Shown here: piece after piece, positions 48,301 through 57,992 of the stretch | Position numbering within the stretch: the first letter of the stretch is position 1 | Layout: each line of letters opens with the position of its first letter | Origin: Leisingera sp. ANG-M1 | Lineage (GTDB): Bacteria > Pseudomonadota > Alphaproteobacteria > Rhodobacterales > Rhodobacteraceae | Direction of reading: 5' to 3' | Assembly (NCBI RefSeq): GCF_000813745.1 | Contig: NZ_JWLC01000008.1 | Coordinates: 211,604-275,603, forward strand | Length of the DNA: 64,000 nucleotides | The notes under the pieces: generated by a model | Database searches by the model: none | What the model was told of the DNA's origin: nothing | Seen by the model: only the letters and a program-made list of their open reading frames with translations | Made by a program: the position numbers and the translations under genes

Positions 48301-49812
48301 TCAGGCTGCAATCTTCGGATGAGAAGGTGCAGACAGCGAGCGCATATTGCGAAGATAGGACTGGGCAAGGCGGACCGGATCAAAGTCCAGACGGTTCAGG
48401 AATGTCTGGATTTCACTGACCAGCGCTTCAGTTTCCTCAGTCTTGATCTTGGTATGGTTTTTCTTTTCCGGCAGGATCGGTTGTCCATGATGGCCCAGGG
48501 ACGCAAGCAGTTTCGCTGCCCCCTCCGGTTTAGTGATTTCTTCCAGCTTGGCCTCCACGAAATTGACACGGTCGCCGTACCGCATCTTGTAGTAGGCATA
48601 GCGGGCTTCCATCTCTAGGGCGTACCAGATCGACCAGCCGATCTGTCCCAGTTTGACGAACTCCTCCGGGTTGACAATTCGATTGGAGTAAGACGCATCC
48701 AGATACCATTGCCAGACGATCGAAATTTTCTGGAAGTCATTGCGCCCGACATAGCTGGCGCACTGCTTTGCCAGGTCCCGGCGCAGGATGATGACAGTGC
48801 TTCGCTTGCAGATGCTGTTTTCGGCCAGGGCCTCGATCAGCCCGCATTTGCCGAGCGTATGATTGGATTCCGCGTAAGGCGCCTGCAGGCTTGCAAACTT
48901 CTTCTGCCAGAAATCCCATACCACGCCGTCCATGCCCCAGGTGTTGAAAGTCCGCATGTGACGGATTTCCGGCATAGCCTTGCCAAAATGATCCAGGCCA
49001 AGAGGTTCGTGGATGGAATTGATCTGCAGATTGTCGCCCAGGAACTGCGCCAGCCAGGCCGTGCCGGTCCTGCCGGCTGACAGAGTAAAGATAAAGTCAG
49101 CGGCGCTGGTCTGCGCATCAGAAGCCGGGGCAGGTACCAGCGGAGAGACAGGGCGCTGGTATCCGAACTTCCGGATTTCTGCGGCGCATTGCTCTTCCAC
49201 GATGTCTGCGGCGTTGAGGTGCAGTTTGTAGAGTGTTTCAGGATCAGTACCGGTCTTTGGACGGAAATTGCCTTTGGATTTCAGGCTGGAAAACCGCTCC
49301 CAAAGGCCTTCGACCCCAAGTTTGGCAATGTCTTCCTCCAAATGCTCGTAGCGCAAGAAGACATCCGGGGAGTCGGGACCTTCCAGCGGCGCGATCCGGC
49401 GGTTTTCGCTGAGCAAGTTTCGATATATCTGAACAAAGTCCCCGAACGGAAGCCCCACGCGATCCATCTTGGCAAAGTAGTAGCGTGAGATCATGTAGTC
49501 GTAGGGGTCCCGCCAGATTGTCACCTTGGTGTAGCTGTTCCAAATCTCCGGCGGGATTTGGTCTTTGGCTTGAGCCAAGGGAATATGGTTGAAGAAGGTC
49601 TCATTGCTTTGCGACCCATCCGGCCAAGATTGCTGCTGATAATTCTGTGCTCCGGGGTAGCCCAGAGAGGCTCGGATCTCTTCATCTTCGGGAGAGATCG
49701 GAGTGATAACGCTGGTATCATCGCAGAAGCTGGACAGGGCGATCTCGAATGACGTGCCGCCAACCTTCTTGGTCTTGATGAAGATGAGTTTCAGAGGATG
49801 GCAAATGATCAT
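48301..49812 (-). CDS. Tandem two-domain sulfotransferase
   Basis: 503 residues from the ATG at 49812, which has a GGAGAA site. Two sulfotransferase domains are joined. Domain 1 (about 1-220) has a PAPS 5'-phosphosulfate loop KTKKVGGTSFEIAL (13-26) and a 3'-phosphate strand TIWRDPYDYMISRYYF (98-113). Domain 2 (about 239-490) has its own loop FTLSAGRTGTAWLAQ (242-256) and strand VIILRRDLAKQ (340-350). A Pro/Ala linker (PVSPLVPAPAS) connects them. Single-domain forms are about 250-300 residues. The acceptor is unknown; surface glycans or lipids are likely. Composition appears more AT-rich than flanking genes. Confidence 0.85.
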   Translation of the reverse strand: MIICHPLKLIFIKTKKVGGTSFEIALSSFCDDTSVITPISPEDEEIRASLGYPGAQNYQQQSWPDGSQSNETFFNHIPLAQAKDQIPPEIWNSYTKVTIWRDPYDYMISRYYFAKMDRVGLPFGDFVQIYRNLLSENRRIAPLEGPDSPDVFLRYEHLEEDIAKLGVEGLWERFSSLKSKGNFRPKTGTDPETLYKLHLNAADIVEEQCAAEIRKFGYQRPVSPLVPAPASDAQTSAADFIFTLSAGRTGTAWLAQFLGDNLQINSIHEPLGLDHFGKAMPEIRHMRTFNTWGMDGVVWDFWQKKFASLQAPYAESNHTLGKCGLIEALAENSICKRSTVIILRRDLAKQCASYVGRNDFQKISIVWQWYLDASYSNRIVNPEEFVKLGQIGWSIWYALEMEARYAYYKMRYGDRVNFVEAKLEEITKPEGAAKLLASLGHHGQPILPEKKNHTKIKTEETEALVSEIQTFLNRLDFDPVRLAQSYLRNMRSLSAPSHPKIAA

Positions 49813-49925
49813 TGGATTCTCCAATACCAGCTTAGTTGGATGAAAGATTTCAAAAATCTCTGAGGGATTGGTTAATTTGCCAGAAAAAACGTTGGATTTT
49901 TTATTGAAAAGTGCCGGGTAAAAGA

Positions 49926-49952
49926 AAGCCCCGGCTGCTGAGGCCGGGGCTT
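49926..49952 (-). terminator. Rho-independent terminator after guaA
   Basis: AAGCCCCGGC (49926-49935) pairs with GCCGGGGCTT (49943-49952) around a 7-base loop. On the minus strand it is followed by TTTCTTTTA. It starts 14 bases past the guaA stop. Confidence 0.88.
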
Positions 49953-49965
49953 GGGGTGTTTCAGA

Positions 49966-51534
<1,569 letters not shown>

Positions 51535-51826
51535 GCACGCGCCATAGGGCAGCCCGGCTGATTTCGCAAGGGGTCTTGGGGCGGTTGGCGGTGCCGGCCG
51601 CCGGAATTTGCGGGGCGCTGCGCTGTCCAGAAGCGGCAGCCGTGCCGCATTCAGAACTGTACATTAGTGTTTAGAAATCCTCTTTTCTTTCATGCAACTG
51701 CGCCGGCGGGGGAAATTGCACCGTGAATGTCGCTTTTTAACTTGAATGGCCGTAATCCTGCGGCGCGTTTGGGCAGGAGGGCGATAGAAACTCATGCCAT
51801 GAATTGCCCTTGGTGAGGAAACAAGA

Positions 51827-53371
51827 ATGACCGAAGCAGCACCGCGCCGTCGCGCACGGGGTGGCGGCGGCGCCGCCCGCCGCGCTGAACGCACCAGCGT
51901 CAAGATCGAGACCGCGAAGTACATCCAGCGCAACATTCCGAACTTCGAAATTCTGAATGAGGAAGCGCTCGAGATCATCGAATACAACGCGGACACGATC
52001 CTGGAAGAGGTCGGCGTCAACTTCGTGGACAACCCGGCGGCGCTGGAGCGCTGGCGTGAAGCGGGTGCCGACGTCCAGGGCGAGCGCGTGCGAATCCCCC
52101 GCGGCCTGGCCCGCAAGCTGTGCTCGACCGCGCCGGCCGAGTTCACCCAGCATGCCCGCAACCCCGAGAAATCGGTGGTCATCGGGGGCCGCAACCTGGT
52201 GCTGGCACCGGTCTATGGCCCTCCGTTCGTGCGCGACGCCAACGGCGGCCGCCGCTATGCGACCATGGACGACTTCAACAAGTTCGTGAAACTGGCCTAT
52301 ATGTCCAAGTGGCTGCACCACTCGGGCGGCACCGTTTGCGAACCCACTGACATCCCGGTGAACAAGCGCCACCTGGACATGCTGATGGCGCACATGACCC
52401 TCAGCGACAAGCCGTTCATGGGCTCGGTCACCGAACCCAGCCGCGCCCAGGACTCGGTCGACATGGCCGGCATCCTGTTCGGCAAGGAGTTCGTGCAGAA
52501 CAACACCGTGATGACCTCGCTGACCAACATCAACTCGCCGATGACTTTCGACGATGTGATGATGGGCTCGCTGGAAGTCTATGCCAAGAACAACCAGGCC
52601 TGCATCATCTCGCCGTTCATCGTCGGCGGCGCCATGGCGCCGGTGTCGGTCGCGGGCACTCTGACGCAGGTTCTGGCCGAGGTTCTGGCCGGGATCGCCT
52701 ACAACCAGCTGGTCCGCCCCGGCGCGCCAGCGATCTTCGGCGCCTTCGTGTCCTCGATCGACATGAACTCCGGCGCGCCGACCTTCGGCACCCCGGAGGC
52801 CTCGCTGGTCACCTACGGTGCAGGCCAGCTGGCGCGCCGCCTCGGCGTTCCGTTCCGTTCGGCAGGCTCCTTCTGCGGCTCCAAGCTGCCCGACGCGCAG
52901 GCGGCCTATGAAACCGCCAACTCGCTCAACATGGGCCTGATGTCCGGCGTGAACTTCATGCTGCACTCCTGCGGCTGGCTTGAGGGCGGCCTTGTTGCGG
53001 ACTTCGAGAAGTTCGTGATGGACGCCGACCAGTTGGGTGCGCTGCATGGCCTCGCCAAAGGCGTCTCGGTCGACGAGAACGGCCAGGCGATGGAAGCCAT
53101 CCGTGAAGTCGGACCCGGCGGCCATTACCTGGGCTGTGCCCACACCCAGGCCAACTTCAAATCCGCCTTCTGGAAGTCCGACCTGCTCGACTACAAGCCG
53201 TTCGAGCAGTGGGAAGAAGAAGGTGCGCGCGACACCTACGCTCTGGCGACCAACCGGGTCGAGCAGCTGCTGGCGACCTATGAACAGCCGGCGCTGGACC
53301 CGAACATCAAGATGGCGCTGGACGAATACGTGGCCGAAAAGAAAGCCTCGATGCCCGACGCGTTCATGTAA
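51827..53371 (+). CDS. MttB-family methyltransferase, non-pyrrolysine type
   Basis: 514 residues with a GAGGAA site. The N-terminus is Arg/Gly-rich (RRRARGGGGAARRAERTSV). The rest is a TIM-barrel corrinoid-dependent methyltransferase of the trimethylamine:corrinoid family (EVGVNFVDNPAALERW, GPPFVRDANGGRRY, GFEP-type HSGGTVCEPTDIPV, and MLHSCGWLEGGL). The frame is open throughout, with no in-frame UAG, so pyrrolysine is not encoded. Characterised relatives demethylate quaternary amines such as glycine betaine. No corrinoid protein or activating enzyme gene is next to it, and the substrate cannot be read. Confidence 0.9.
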   Translation: MTEAAPRRRARGGGGAARRAERTSVKIETAKYIQRNIPNFEILNEEALEIIEYNADTILEEVGVNFVDNPAALERWREAGADVQGERVRIPRGLARKLCSTAPAEFTQHARNPEKSVVIGGRNLVLAPVYGPPFVRDANGGRRYATMDDFNKFVKLAYMSKWLHHSGGTVCEPTDIPVNKRHLDMLMAHMTLSDKPFMGSVTEPSRAQDSVDMAGILFGKEFVQNNTVMTSLTNINSPMTFDDVMMGSLEVYAKNNQACIISPFIVGGAMAPVSVAGTLTQVLAEVLAGIAYNQLVRPGAPAIFGAFVSSIDMNSGAPTFGTPEASLVTYGAGQLARRLGVPFRSAGSFCGSKLPDAQAAYETANSLNMGLMSGVNFMLHSCGWLEGGLVADFEKFVMDADQLGALHGLAKGVSVDENGQAMEAIREVGPGGHYLGCAHTQANFKSAFWKSDLLDYKPFEQWEEEGARDTYALATNRVEQLLATYEQPALDPNIKMALDEYVAEKKASMPDAFM

Positions 53372-53401
53372 ACGCAAGGGAATAGGTTCACCGGCGCGGG
53401 G

Positions 53402-53746
53402 TCATGCCCCGGCTGGAGCAGAACGGCGGTCCGCAGGGGCCGCCGTTTTTGTGTTTGGCCTGGGGATGGAGCCGCGCAGATAGTCCGCCTCGCCGGCCAG
53501 GGCGATCAGCACATCCACATGGCGGATCAGCGAATAGCCTGCCTCGCCGGTCTTGCGTGCCTCATTGAGGGCGCTCTCGATTTCCAGCAGCCGCATCGCT
53601 GCCGCCCCCGGCCGGGGCAGCGCGCCAAAGCCCAGAACCCGGCGCAGATCCCGCTGGCGGCAATAGTTCTGCGCCCCCAGACGGGCCGCGCGGGCCAGGA
53701 TCCGCGGGCGCCGGAGTGCCGTAAGCCGGGTGAATACATCCTGCAT
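53402..53746 (-). CDS. DUF6477 family protein
   Basis: 114 residues from the ATG at 53746. The protein is small and basic, with helices LTALRRPRILARAARLGAQN and ALPRPGAAAMRLLEIESALNEARK. I place it in the DUF6477 family of Rhodobacteraceae from memory. The function is unknown. Its C-terminal 15 residues are encoded by DNA that also forms the terminator of mttB on the other strand. It is divergent from the DUF6456 protein gene, so the two may share a regulatory region. Confidence 0.72.
   Translation of the reverse strand: MQDVFTRLTALRRPRILARAARLGAQNYCRQRDLRRVLGFGALPRPGAAAMRLLEIESALNEARKTGEAGYSLIRHVDVLIALAGEADYLRGSIPRPNTKTAAPADRRSAPAGA
53422..53450 (+). terminator. Rho-independent terminator after the mttB homologue, inside the DUF6477 frame
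   Basis: AACGGCGG (53422-53429) pairs with CCGCCGTT (53440-53447) around a 10-base loop, followed by a T-run through 53450. It lies 51 bases past the mttB stop and within the last codons of the convergent DUF6477 gene. Confidence 0.75.
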
Positions 53747-53979
53747 CGTCCTCTCCTTTCCTATCTCTATGGGGGCTCTGCTATAACACAACCTATTGTG
53801 GTGTTGCGGATGGGGCGCAAACGGCGAACGGTGTGTTTTGTGATGATTATTTATTTTCGGGAAACAATGGTGCCTGATCTGATGTTCTGTTCAAAAACAG
53901 TCGGGTGGCCGCAAAGAGATCAACCGGGGGAGTGAGCGCTGCAGCGGGGTGGGACCGACTGACGACCGGGGTCAAAAAC

Positions 53980-55044
53980 ATGCAAAACATACCGCTCTCG
54001 CCCTTGCCGGGCTGGGTGCCGCCTGAAACTTGCCGCTATCTTCAGCACACCGAGGGTGGCCGCCCGATCCGGCAGCTTGCCCGCAAGGCTAAGTGCCACC
54101 CTTCCACCATCCTCCGCCAGGTTCGGCGGGTTGAAACTCTGCGGGATGATCCGCTGATCGACGAGGTGCTGACATATCTAGCAGGAACCTACCGGGCTGC
54201 TGCGGGCCCTGATGGCGCGGGGCCGGGCGGCGCTGTCAAGCGCGGTCTGTCTGCGGGGTTCGAGCGCGAAGCTGCCAGCGTCCTGACGCTGCTCAGCCGC
54301 GGCGGTGCGGTTCTGGCCGCGGCCCGGGACATGGAAATGGCAGTGGTGGTGCGCGAAGGCCAGGAGGCCGACCGTCAGAAGGTGGCGGTGTCGCGGCCGC
54401 TGGCCGGGGCCCTAGCGCTGTCTGGCTGGATCGCCTGTGCCCGCCAGGGCCGGATCAGCCGCTACGCCATCACCTCTGCCGGGCGCAGCGCCCTGAACCG
54501 CATCATCGCCGACCAGGAAAACCGCGCCCGGGCCCGGCTGGAGGGCGGCTTTGCCGAAGCACAGGCCCCTTTTGGCGCCGCCGAGGCCAAACCGGCCTAT
54601 GGCCGCAAGCCGCGCTATGGCACTGCCGAGACCCCGCTGGAGGTACTGGCGCGGCTGTCAGACAAGGATGGCAATCCTTTTCTTACGCCGGCCATGATCG
54701 CTGCCGGCAAGCGCCTGCGCGAGGATTTCGAACTGGCGCAGATCAGCAGCCATTTGGTTCAGGAGGAAGCTTACTTTGCCGAGGGCAGCCATGCCCTGCG
54801 CAGCAACAGCCACGAGGCGGGAAAAGCGGCGCAAAATCGGATGACCGAGGCGCTCAGAACGCTTGGGGCAGGGCTCAGCGACATAGCGCTGCGCTGCTGC
54901 TGCCATCTGGAGGGGCTGGAGACGGCCGAGCGCAAGCTCGGCTGGCCGGCTCGCTCGGGCAAAGTCGTTCTGCGGATCGCCCTGCAGCACCTGGCAGAGC
55001 ATTACGGAGAGTGCAGTGCAGGGGAGGCTGAGCTGATCGGCTGA
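53980..55044 (+). CDS. Helix-turn-helix protein with DUF6456 domain
   Basis: 354 residues from the ATG at 53980; GTG codons at 53905 and 53932 are possible earlier starts, the latter preceded by GGGGGA. Residues 28-50 form a helix-turn-helix (IRQLARKAKCHPSTILRQVRR). Residues 130-175 look like a second winged module (LALSGWIACARQGRISRYAITSAGR). The C-terminal part (about 215-345) is the DUF6456 domain, rich in helices, with GLSDIALRCCCHLEGLETAE and GWPARSGKVVLRIALQHL. It is probably a DNA-binding regulator. The function is not known to me. Confidence 0.78.
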   Translation: MQNIPLSPLPGWVPPETCRYLQHTEGGRPIRQLARKAKCHPSTILRQVRRVETLRDDPLIDEVLTYLAGTYRAAAGPDGAGPGGAVKRGLSAGFEREAASVLTLLSRGGAVLAAARDMEMAVVVREGQEADRQKVAVSRPLAGALALSGWIACARQGRISRYAITSAGRSALNRIIADQENRARARLEGGFAEAQAPFGAAEAKPAYGRKPRYGTAETPLEVLARLSDKDGNPFLTPAMIAAGKRLREDFELAQISSHLVQEEAYFAEGSHALRSNSHEAGKAAQNRMTEALRTLGAGLSDIALRCCCHLEGLETAERKLGWPARSGKVVLRIALQHLAEHYGECSAGEAELIG

Positions 55045-55064
55045 TCCTGGCAGGAGGAACAAAA

Positions 55065-55089
55065 ACGGGCCCGCAATCGGCGGGCCCGT
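55065..55089 (-). terminator. Rho-independent terminator after the peroxiredoxin gene
   Basis: ACGGGCCCGC (55065-55074) pairs perfectly with GCGGGCCCGT (55080-55089) around a 5-base loop; on the minus strand it continues into TTTTTGTTCC. It may also serve the convergent DUF6456 gene in part. Confidence 0.88.
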
Positions 55090-55113
55090 GAAAATGCCGT
55101 CGAGGGCGGTGCC

Positions 55114-55662
55114 TTATGCGGGCACAGCAGCCTTGGCTTCTTTCAGGTGGTTCAGAACGGTCTCCGGAGAGGACACGCCATAGGGGTCTTCACCGTGGTT
55201 GTCGGACAGGCCCGGCTCTTCGAACCATGCTTCAACAACACCGTCGTTGATGATGGCTGCATAGCGCCAGGAACGGTTGCCGAAGCCCAGGTTGTCCTTG
55301 GCGACCAGCATGCCCATCTTGCGGGTGAATTCGCCGGAACCGTCCGGGATCACGGCCACGTTTTCCAGCTTCTGGTCGCGCGCCCAGGCGTTCATCACGA
55401 AGCTGTCGTTCACCGACATGCAGTAGATCGCGTCGATGCCTTCGGCCTGGAAGTCGCCAAAGCCTTTTTCATAGCCCGGCAGCTGGTAGGTGGAGCAGGT
55501 CGGGGTGAAAGCGCCCGGCAGCGAGAACAGCACAACGCGCTTGCCTGCAAAGTAATCTGCGGTGGTCTTGTCTTCCCAGCGGAAGGGGTTCGGGCCTTCG
55601 ATCGACTCGTCACGGACGCGGGTGCGGAAGGTCACGTCGGGCAGCTTAACGCCAGCTTTCAT
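55114..55662 (-). CDS. Peroxiredoxin, Prx5-like
   Basis: 182 residues. It reduces peroxides with thiols or glutaredoxin. The peroxidatic Cys is C56 in PGAFTPTCSTYQ, with the Thr and Arg of the active site in place (GNRSWRYAAIIND). A second Cys, C81 (AIYCMSVND), could act in resolution, but its role is unproven. Length and the absence of a fused glutaredoxin domain fit the atypical 2-Cys or 1-Cys Prx5 group. A 7-3-7 dyad resembling an Irr iron-response box lies 43 bases upstream of its start. A terminator closes the gene. Confidence 0.94.
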   Translation of the reverse strand: MKAGVKLPDVTFRTRVRDESIEGPNPFRWEDKTTADYFAGKRVVLFSLPGAFTPTCSTYQLPGYEKGFGDFQAEGIDAIYCMSVNDSFVMNAWARDQKLENVAVIPDGSGEFTRKMGMLVAKDNLGFGNRSWRYAAIINDGVVEAWFEEPGLSDNHGEDPYGVSSPETVLNHLKEAKAAVPA

Positions 55663-55704
55663 TTCGGGATGCTCCTGAAGGTGGAAGTTCGTTCGGCGCG
55701 CAGA

Positions 55705-55721
55705 CTTAAAATGATTCTAAG
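55705..55721. promoter_or_regulatory. Irr-like iron-control box upstream of the peroxiredoxin gene
   Basis: CTTAAAA-TGA-TTCTAAG is a 7-3-7 inverted repeat with one mismatch between arms. It matches the alphaproteobacterial Irr box, recalled as TTTAGAA-N3-TTCTAAA, at most positions. The place is right for control of the peroxiredoxin gene. Irr regulation is inferred. Confidence 0.45.
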
Positions 55722-55997
55722 TGGGCTTCAACAATTTCGTGATGAAAATTACCGCCGGGTCCGGTTCTGCACCTGATGGCCGCTAAGTTGCGCCGTCCGG
55801 CTGGGGATTTGCGGCAAGGCTTCTGCCGCAGCGTCATGAGTTTTCCCCTTTGGCGGGTGTTTGCGAGCACTTAGAATACCGTGCTGCCCGGGTGCGGATT
55901 TCCCCGTGGCCTGCCTGCCGGGTTGGGTCCCGGATCTTTCAGCATTGCACCAGCCCGCTGCAATCTCTCGCGCGGCTGGAGATTAAAGGGATAAAAG
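55722..55997. other. Rest of the 335-base gap between the peroxiredoxin and RTX genes
   Basis: No gene is supported. A small dyad AGCAC-N10-GTGCT lies at 55866-55885. The RTX gene has an AAGGGA ribosome binding site just before its ATG. Nothing else was recognised. Confidence 0.4.
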
Positions 55998-57941
55998 ATG
56001 CCATTTATTGTGACCAGCGCCACCGCAAATACGGGGATCAGCTATACTCCTTCCGACGATGATATCGTTCTGGTAGGACGCGAAACTTACTGGACCGTCA
56101 GCAACAAACAGTCTGTGCTGACATTGATCGGCGGTAATTCGAATTTCTCGGTGCTGATCGAAGGCGATCTGATAACCAATGGAGACACAGGGATCAATGT
56201 CGCGCCTGGGTCGGGGCTGAATCCGGACACATCCCTAGGTATTCATTTCCGGCTTTCAGAGTCCGGCAGCGTCCGGGCCAAGCTGGACGGAGTCAATTTT
56301 AATGGGTCTTCATCCATGTTCGTCAATGAAGGCGGGATCTATGCGGGCAGAACCGGTGTTGTTTTAAACGCAACCTATACTGATTTTTTTAATTCAGGAC
56401 GGATTTCCGGAGACTACCTCGGGCTTGAGGCCAATGGAAACAGCCAGATTGTCAACCGCGGGGAAATCCTCTCCAGTTTCACGGCAGTCGGGCTGTCTGC
56501 AGATTCCATCGGTGTTGAAAACTACGGCTTCCTGCTTGGTGATTACGCTGGTATCCGCAGCAGTGGTAATACCTATATCAGCATCGTGAACGCAGGTCAG
56601 ATCCAAGCGGAAACTTCCGGCATTGATGTTGCAGGTGATGGGTTGACCATCTCTAACTCCGGTAGGGTGGAGGGCGGCAAATACGGGGTCAATTTCCGCT
56701 TGTACGGAGATTCTTTGTATAATTCATCTGAGTTCGTGAACACCGGCACCGTGACCGGCGGCGAATACTCCTTGTTCGCCTGGAATGCCTCCGATGCCAG
56801 CAGCCGCTCTCACAGCCAGACGGTGAGCTTGTCGATCCGCAACTCTGGTTCCCTGATCGGTGATGTTCTTGCGTCATACGACAACGACACGTTTCGAAAT
56901 ACGGGGCTGATCGACGGAGATGTCAACCTGAGCGAAGGTAACGACACCTTTCTCGGCGCAGGCGGCATTGTAAAGGGAACAGTAAACGGCGGCGCCGGCG
57001 ACGATACAATTATGGGCGGTGAGGAGGCCGATTACCTGAAGGGCGGCAGCGGGGCAGACCGGCTGTTCGGCGGCCGGGGGGATGACACGCTGGATGGCGG
57101 CGAAGATTCAGACATCATTTTTGGAAACCGCGGCAATGACTCGATCGTGGGACGTGACGGGGGGGACTATCTGACTGGCAGGTCCGGTGATGATTCCGTT
57201 TACGGAGACAGCGGCAATGATTTTCTGGATGGCAACTCAGGAAATGATTTCCTGTCCGGCGGCAGCGGCGCGGATCAGCTGATTGGCGGCAGCGGCGATG
57301 ACACTCTCCGGGGCGGAACGGAAAATGACCAGCTGGAAGGCGGGCGCGGCAGTGATGAGCTGGAAGGGAGCTCAGGCGACGACACGCTCTCTGGCAACGC
57401 CGGGAATGATGTGCTGGCAGGCGAAGACGGCAATGACGTGCTTCGCGGCGGTTTAGGCGCCGATGAACTGTCAGGGGGGCAGGGCCGGGACAGCCTTGAA
57501 GGCGGGCGCGGCAGCGATGAGCTGCTGGGCGGAAGCGGACAGGACACTTTGGCGGGCGGCCGCGGCAATGATTTCCTGGACGGCGGTTCTTCCTCCGACA
57601 GCTTGCTTGGCGGCGCGGGCAATGACGAACTGCTCGGCGATCATGGCCTCGATACGCTGGACGGCGGCGCAGGCGACGACCTGCTGCGCGGCGGATCCTT
57701 TGCAGATACCTTTGTCTTTTCCGCTGGCGGAGGCAACGATACCATTGCCGACTTCAAGACCGGCCTGGACAAGCTGCGGCTGGACAGAGACATCTGGAGC
57801 GGCAGCATCACCAAGACGCAGGTGCTGGCCGATCATTCTGAGGCAGCGGGCGATGATCTGCTGCTGGACTTTGGCGTGGACGGCAGCCTGATCCTGCTCG
57901 GCGCCGCCGGGCTGACGGCCTCCGACATCACGTTTTTCTAG
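55998..57941 (+). CDS. RTX protein with N-terminal beta-helix repeats
   Basis: 647 residues, no signal peptide. Residues about 60-320 hold eight or more turns built on N-x-G-x-[IVL] (NSGRISGD, NRGEILSS, NYGFLLGD, NAGQIQAE, NSGRVEGG, NTGTVTGG, NSGSLIGD, NTGLIDGD), which suggests a parallel beta-helix. Residues 331-564 are 26 consecutive nine-residue RTX repeats of the GGxGxDxLx type that bind calcium. The C-terminal 80 residues resemble a type I secretion tail ending ASDITFF. No exporter genes are nearby, so a distant type I system would be needed. The catalytic function is unknown; an adhesin or glycan-binding protein is possible. Confidence 0.9.
   Translation: MPFIVTSATANTGISYTPSDDDIVLVGRETYWTVSNKQSVLTLIGGNSNFSVLIEGDLITNGDTGINVAPGSGLNPDTSLGIHFRLSESGSVRAKLDGVNFNGSSSMFVNEGGIYAGRTGVVLNATYTDFFNSGRISGDYLGLEANGNSQIVNRGEILSSFTAVGLSADSIGVENYGFLLGDYAGIRSSGNTYISIVNAGQIQAETSGIDVAGDGLTISNSGRVEGGKYGVNFRLYGDSLYNSSEFVNTGTVTGGEYSLFAWNASDASSRSHSQTVSLSIRNSGSLIGDVLASYDNDTFRNTGLIDGDVNLSEGNDTFLGAGGIVKGTVNGGAGDDTIMGGEEADYLKGGSGADRLFGGRGDDTLDGGEDSDIIFGNRGNDSIVGRDGGDYLTGRSGDDSVYGDSGNDFLDGNSGNDFLSGGSGADQLIGGSGDDTLRGGTENDQLEGGRGSDELEGSSGDDTLSGNAGNDVLAGEDGNDVLRGGLGADELSGGQGRDSLEGGRGSDELLGGSGQDTLAGGRGNDFLDGGSSSDSLLGGAGNDELLGDHGLDTLDGGAGDDLLRGGSFADTFVFSAGGGNDTIADFKTGLDKLRLDRDIWSGSITKTQVLADHSEAAGDDLLLDFGVDGSLILLGAAGLTASDITFF
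56988..57689 (+). repeat. 26 tandem RTX nonapeptide repeats
   Basis: Uninterrupted 27-base units encode GGxGxDxLx nonapeptides, from GGAGDDTIM to GGAGDDLLR; a 27th partial unit (GGSFADTFVF) follows. DNA copies differ at many third positions, so the array is old or under protein-level selection. This is a coding repeat, not a CRISPR array. Confidence 0.9.
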
Positions 57942-57955
57942 GCATTCGCCTGCAG

Positions 57956-57988
57956 CCGGGGGCGAGCGCCAGCCTGGCCGCCCCCCGG
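57956..57988. terminator. GC-rich hairpin between convergent genes
   Basis: CCGGGGGCG (57956-57964) can pair with CGCCCCCCGG (57979-57988, one bulge), with an inner GCCAG/CTGGC hairpin. It lies between the RTX gene and the convergent coiled-coil gene. There is no clear T-run, so a bidirectional terminator is only likely. Confidence 0.4.
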
Positions 57989-57992
57989 AGCT

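Noticed and set aside
51737-53377. A 546-codon minus-strand frame opposite the mttB homologue
   Set aside because: His- and Arg-rich shadow sequence with no recognisable domain, over a clearly real gene.
56988-57689. Tandem 27-base units resembling a repeat array such as CRISPR
   Set aside because: They are in-frame codons for RTX nonapeptides, with no spacers and variable third positions.
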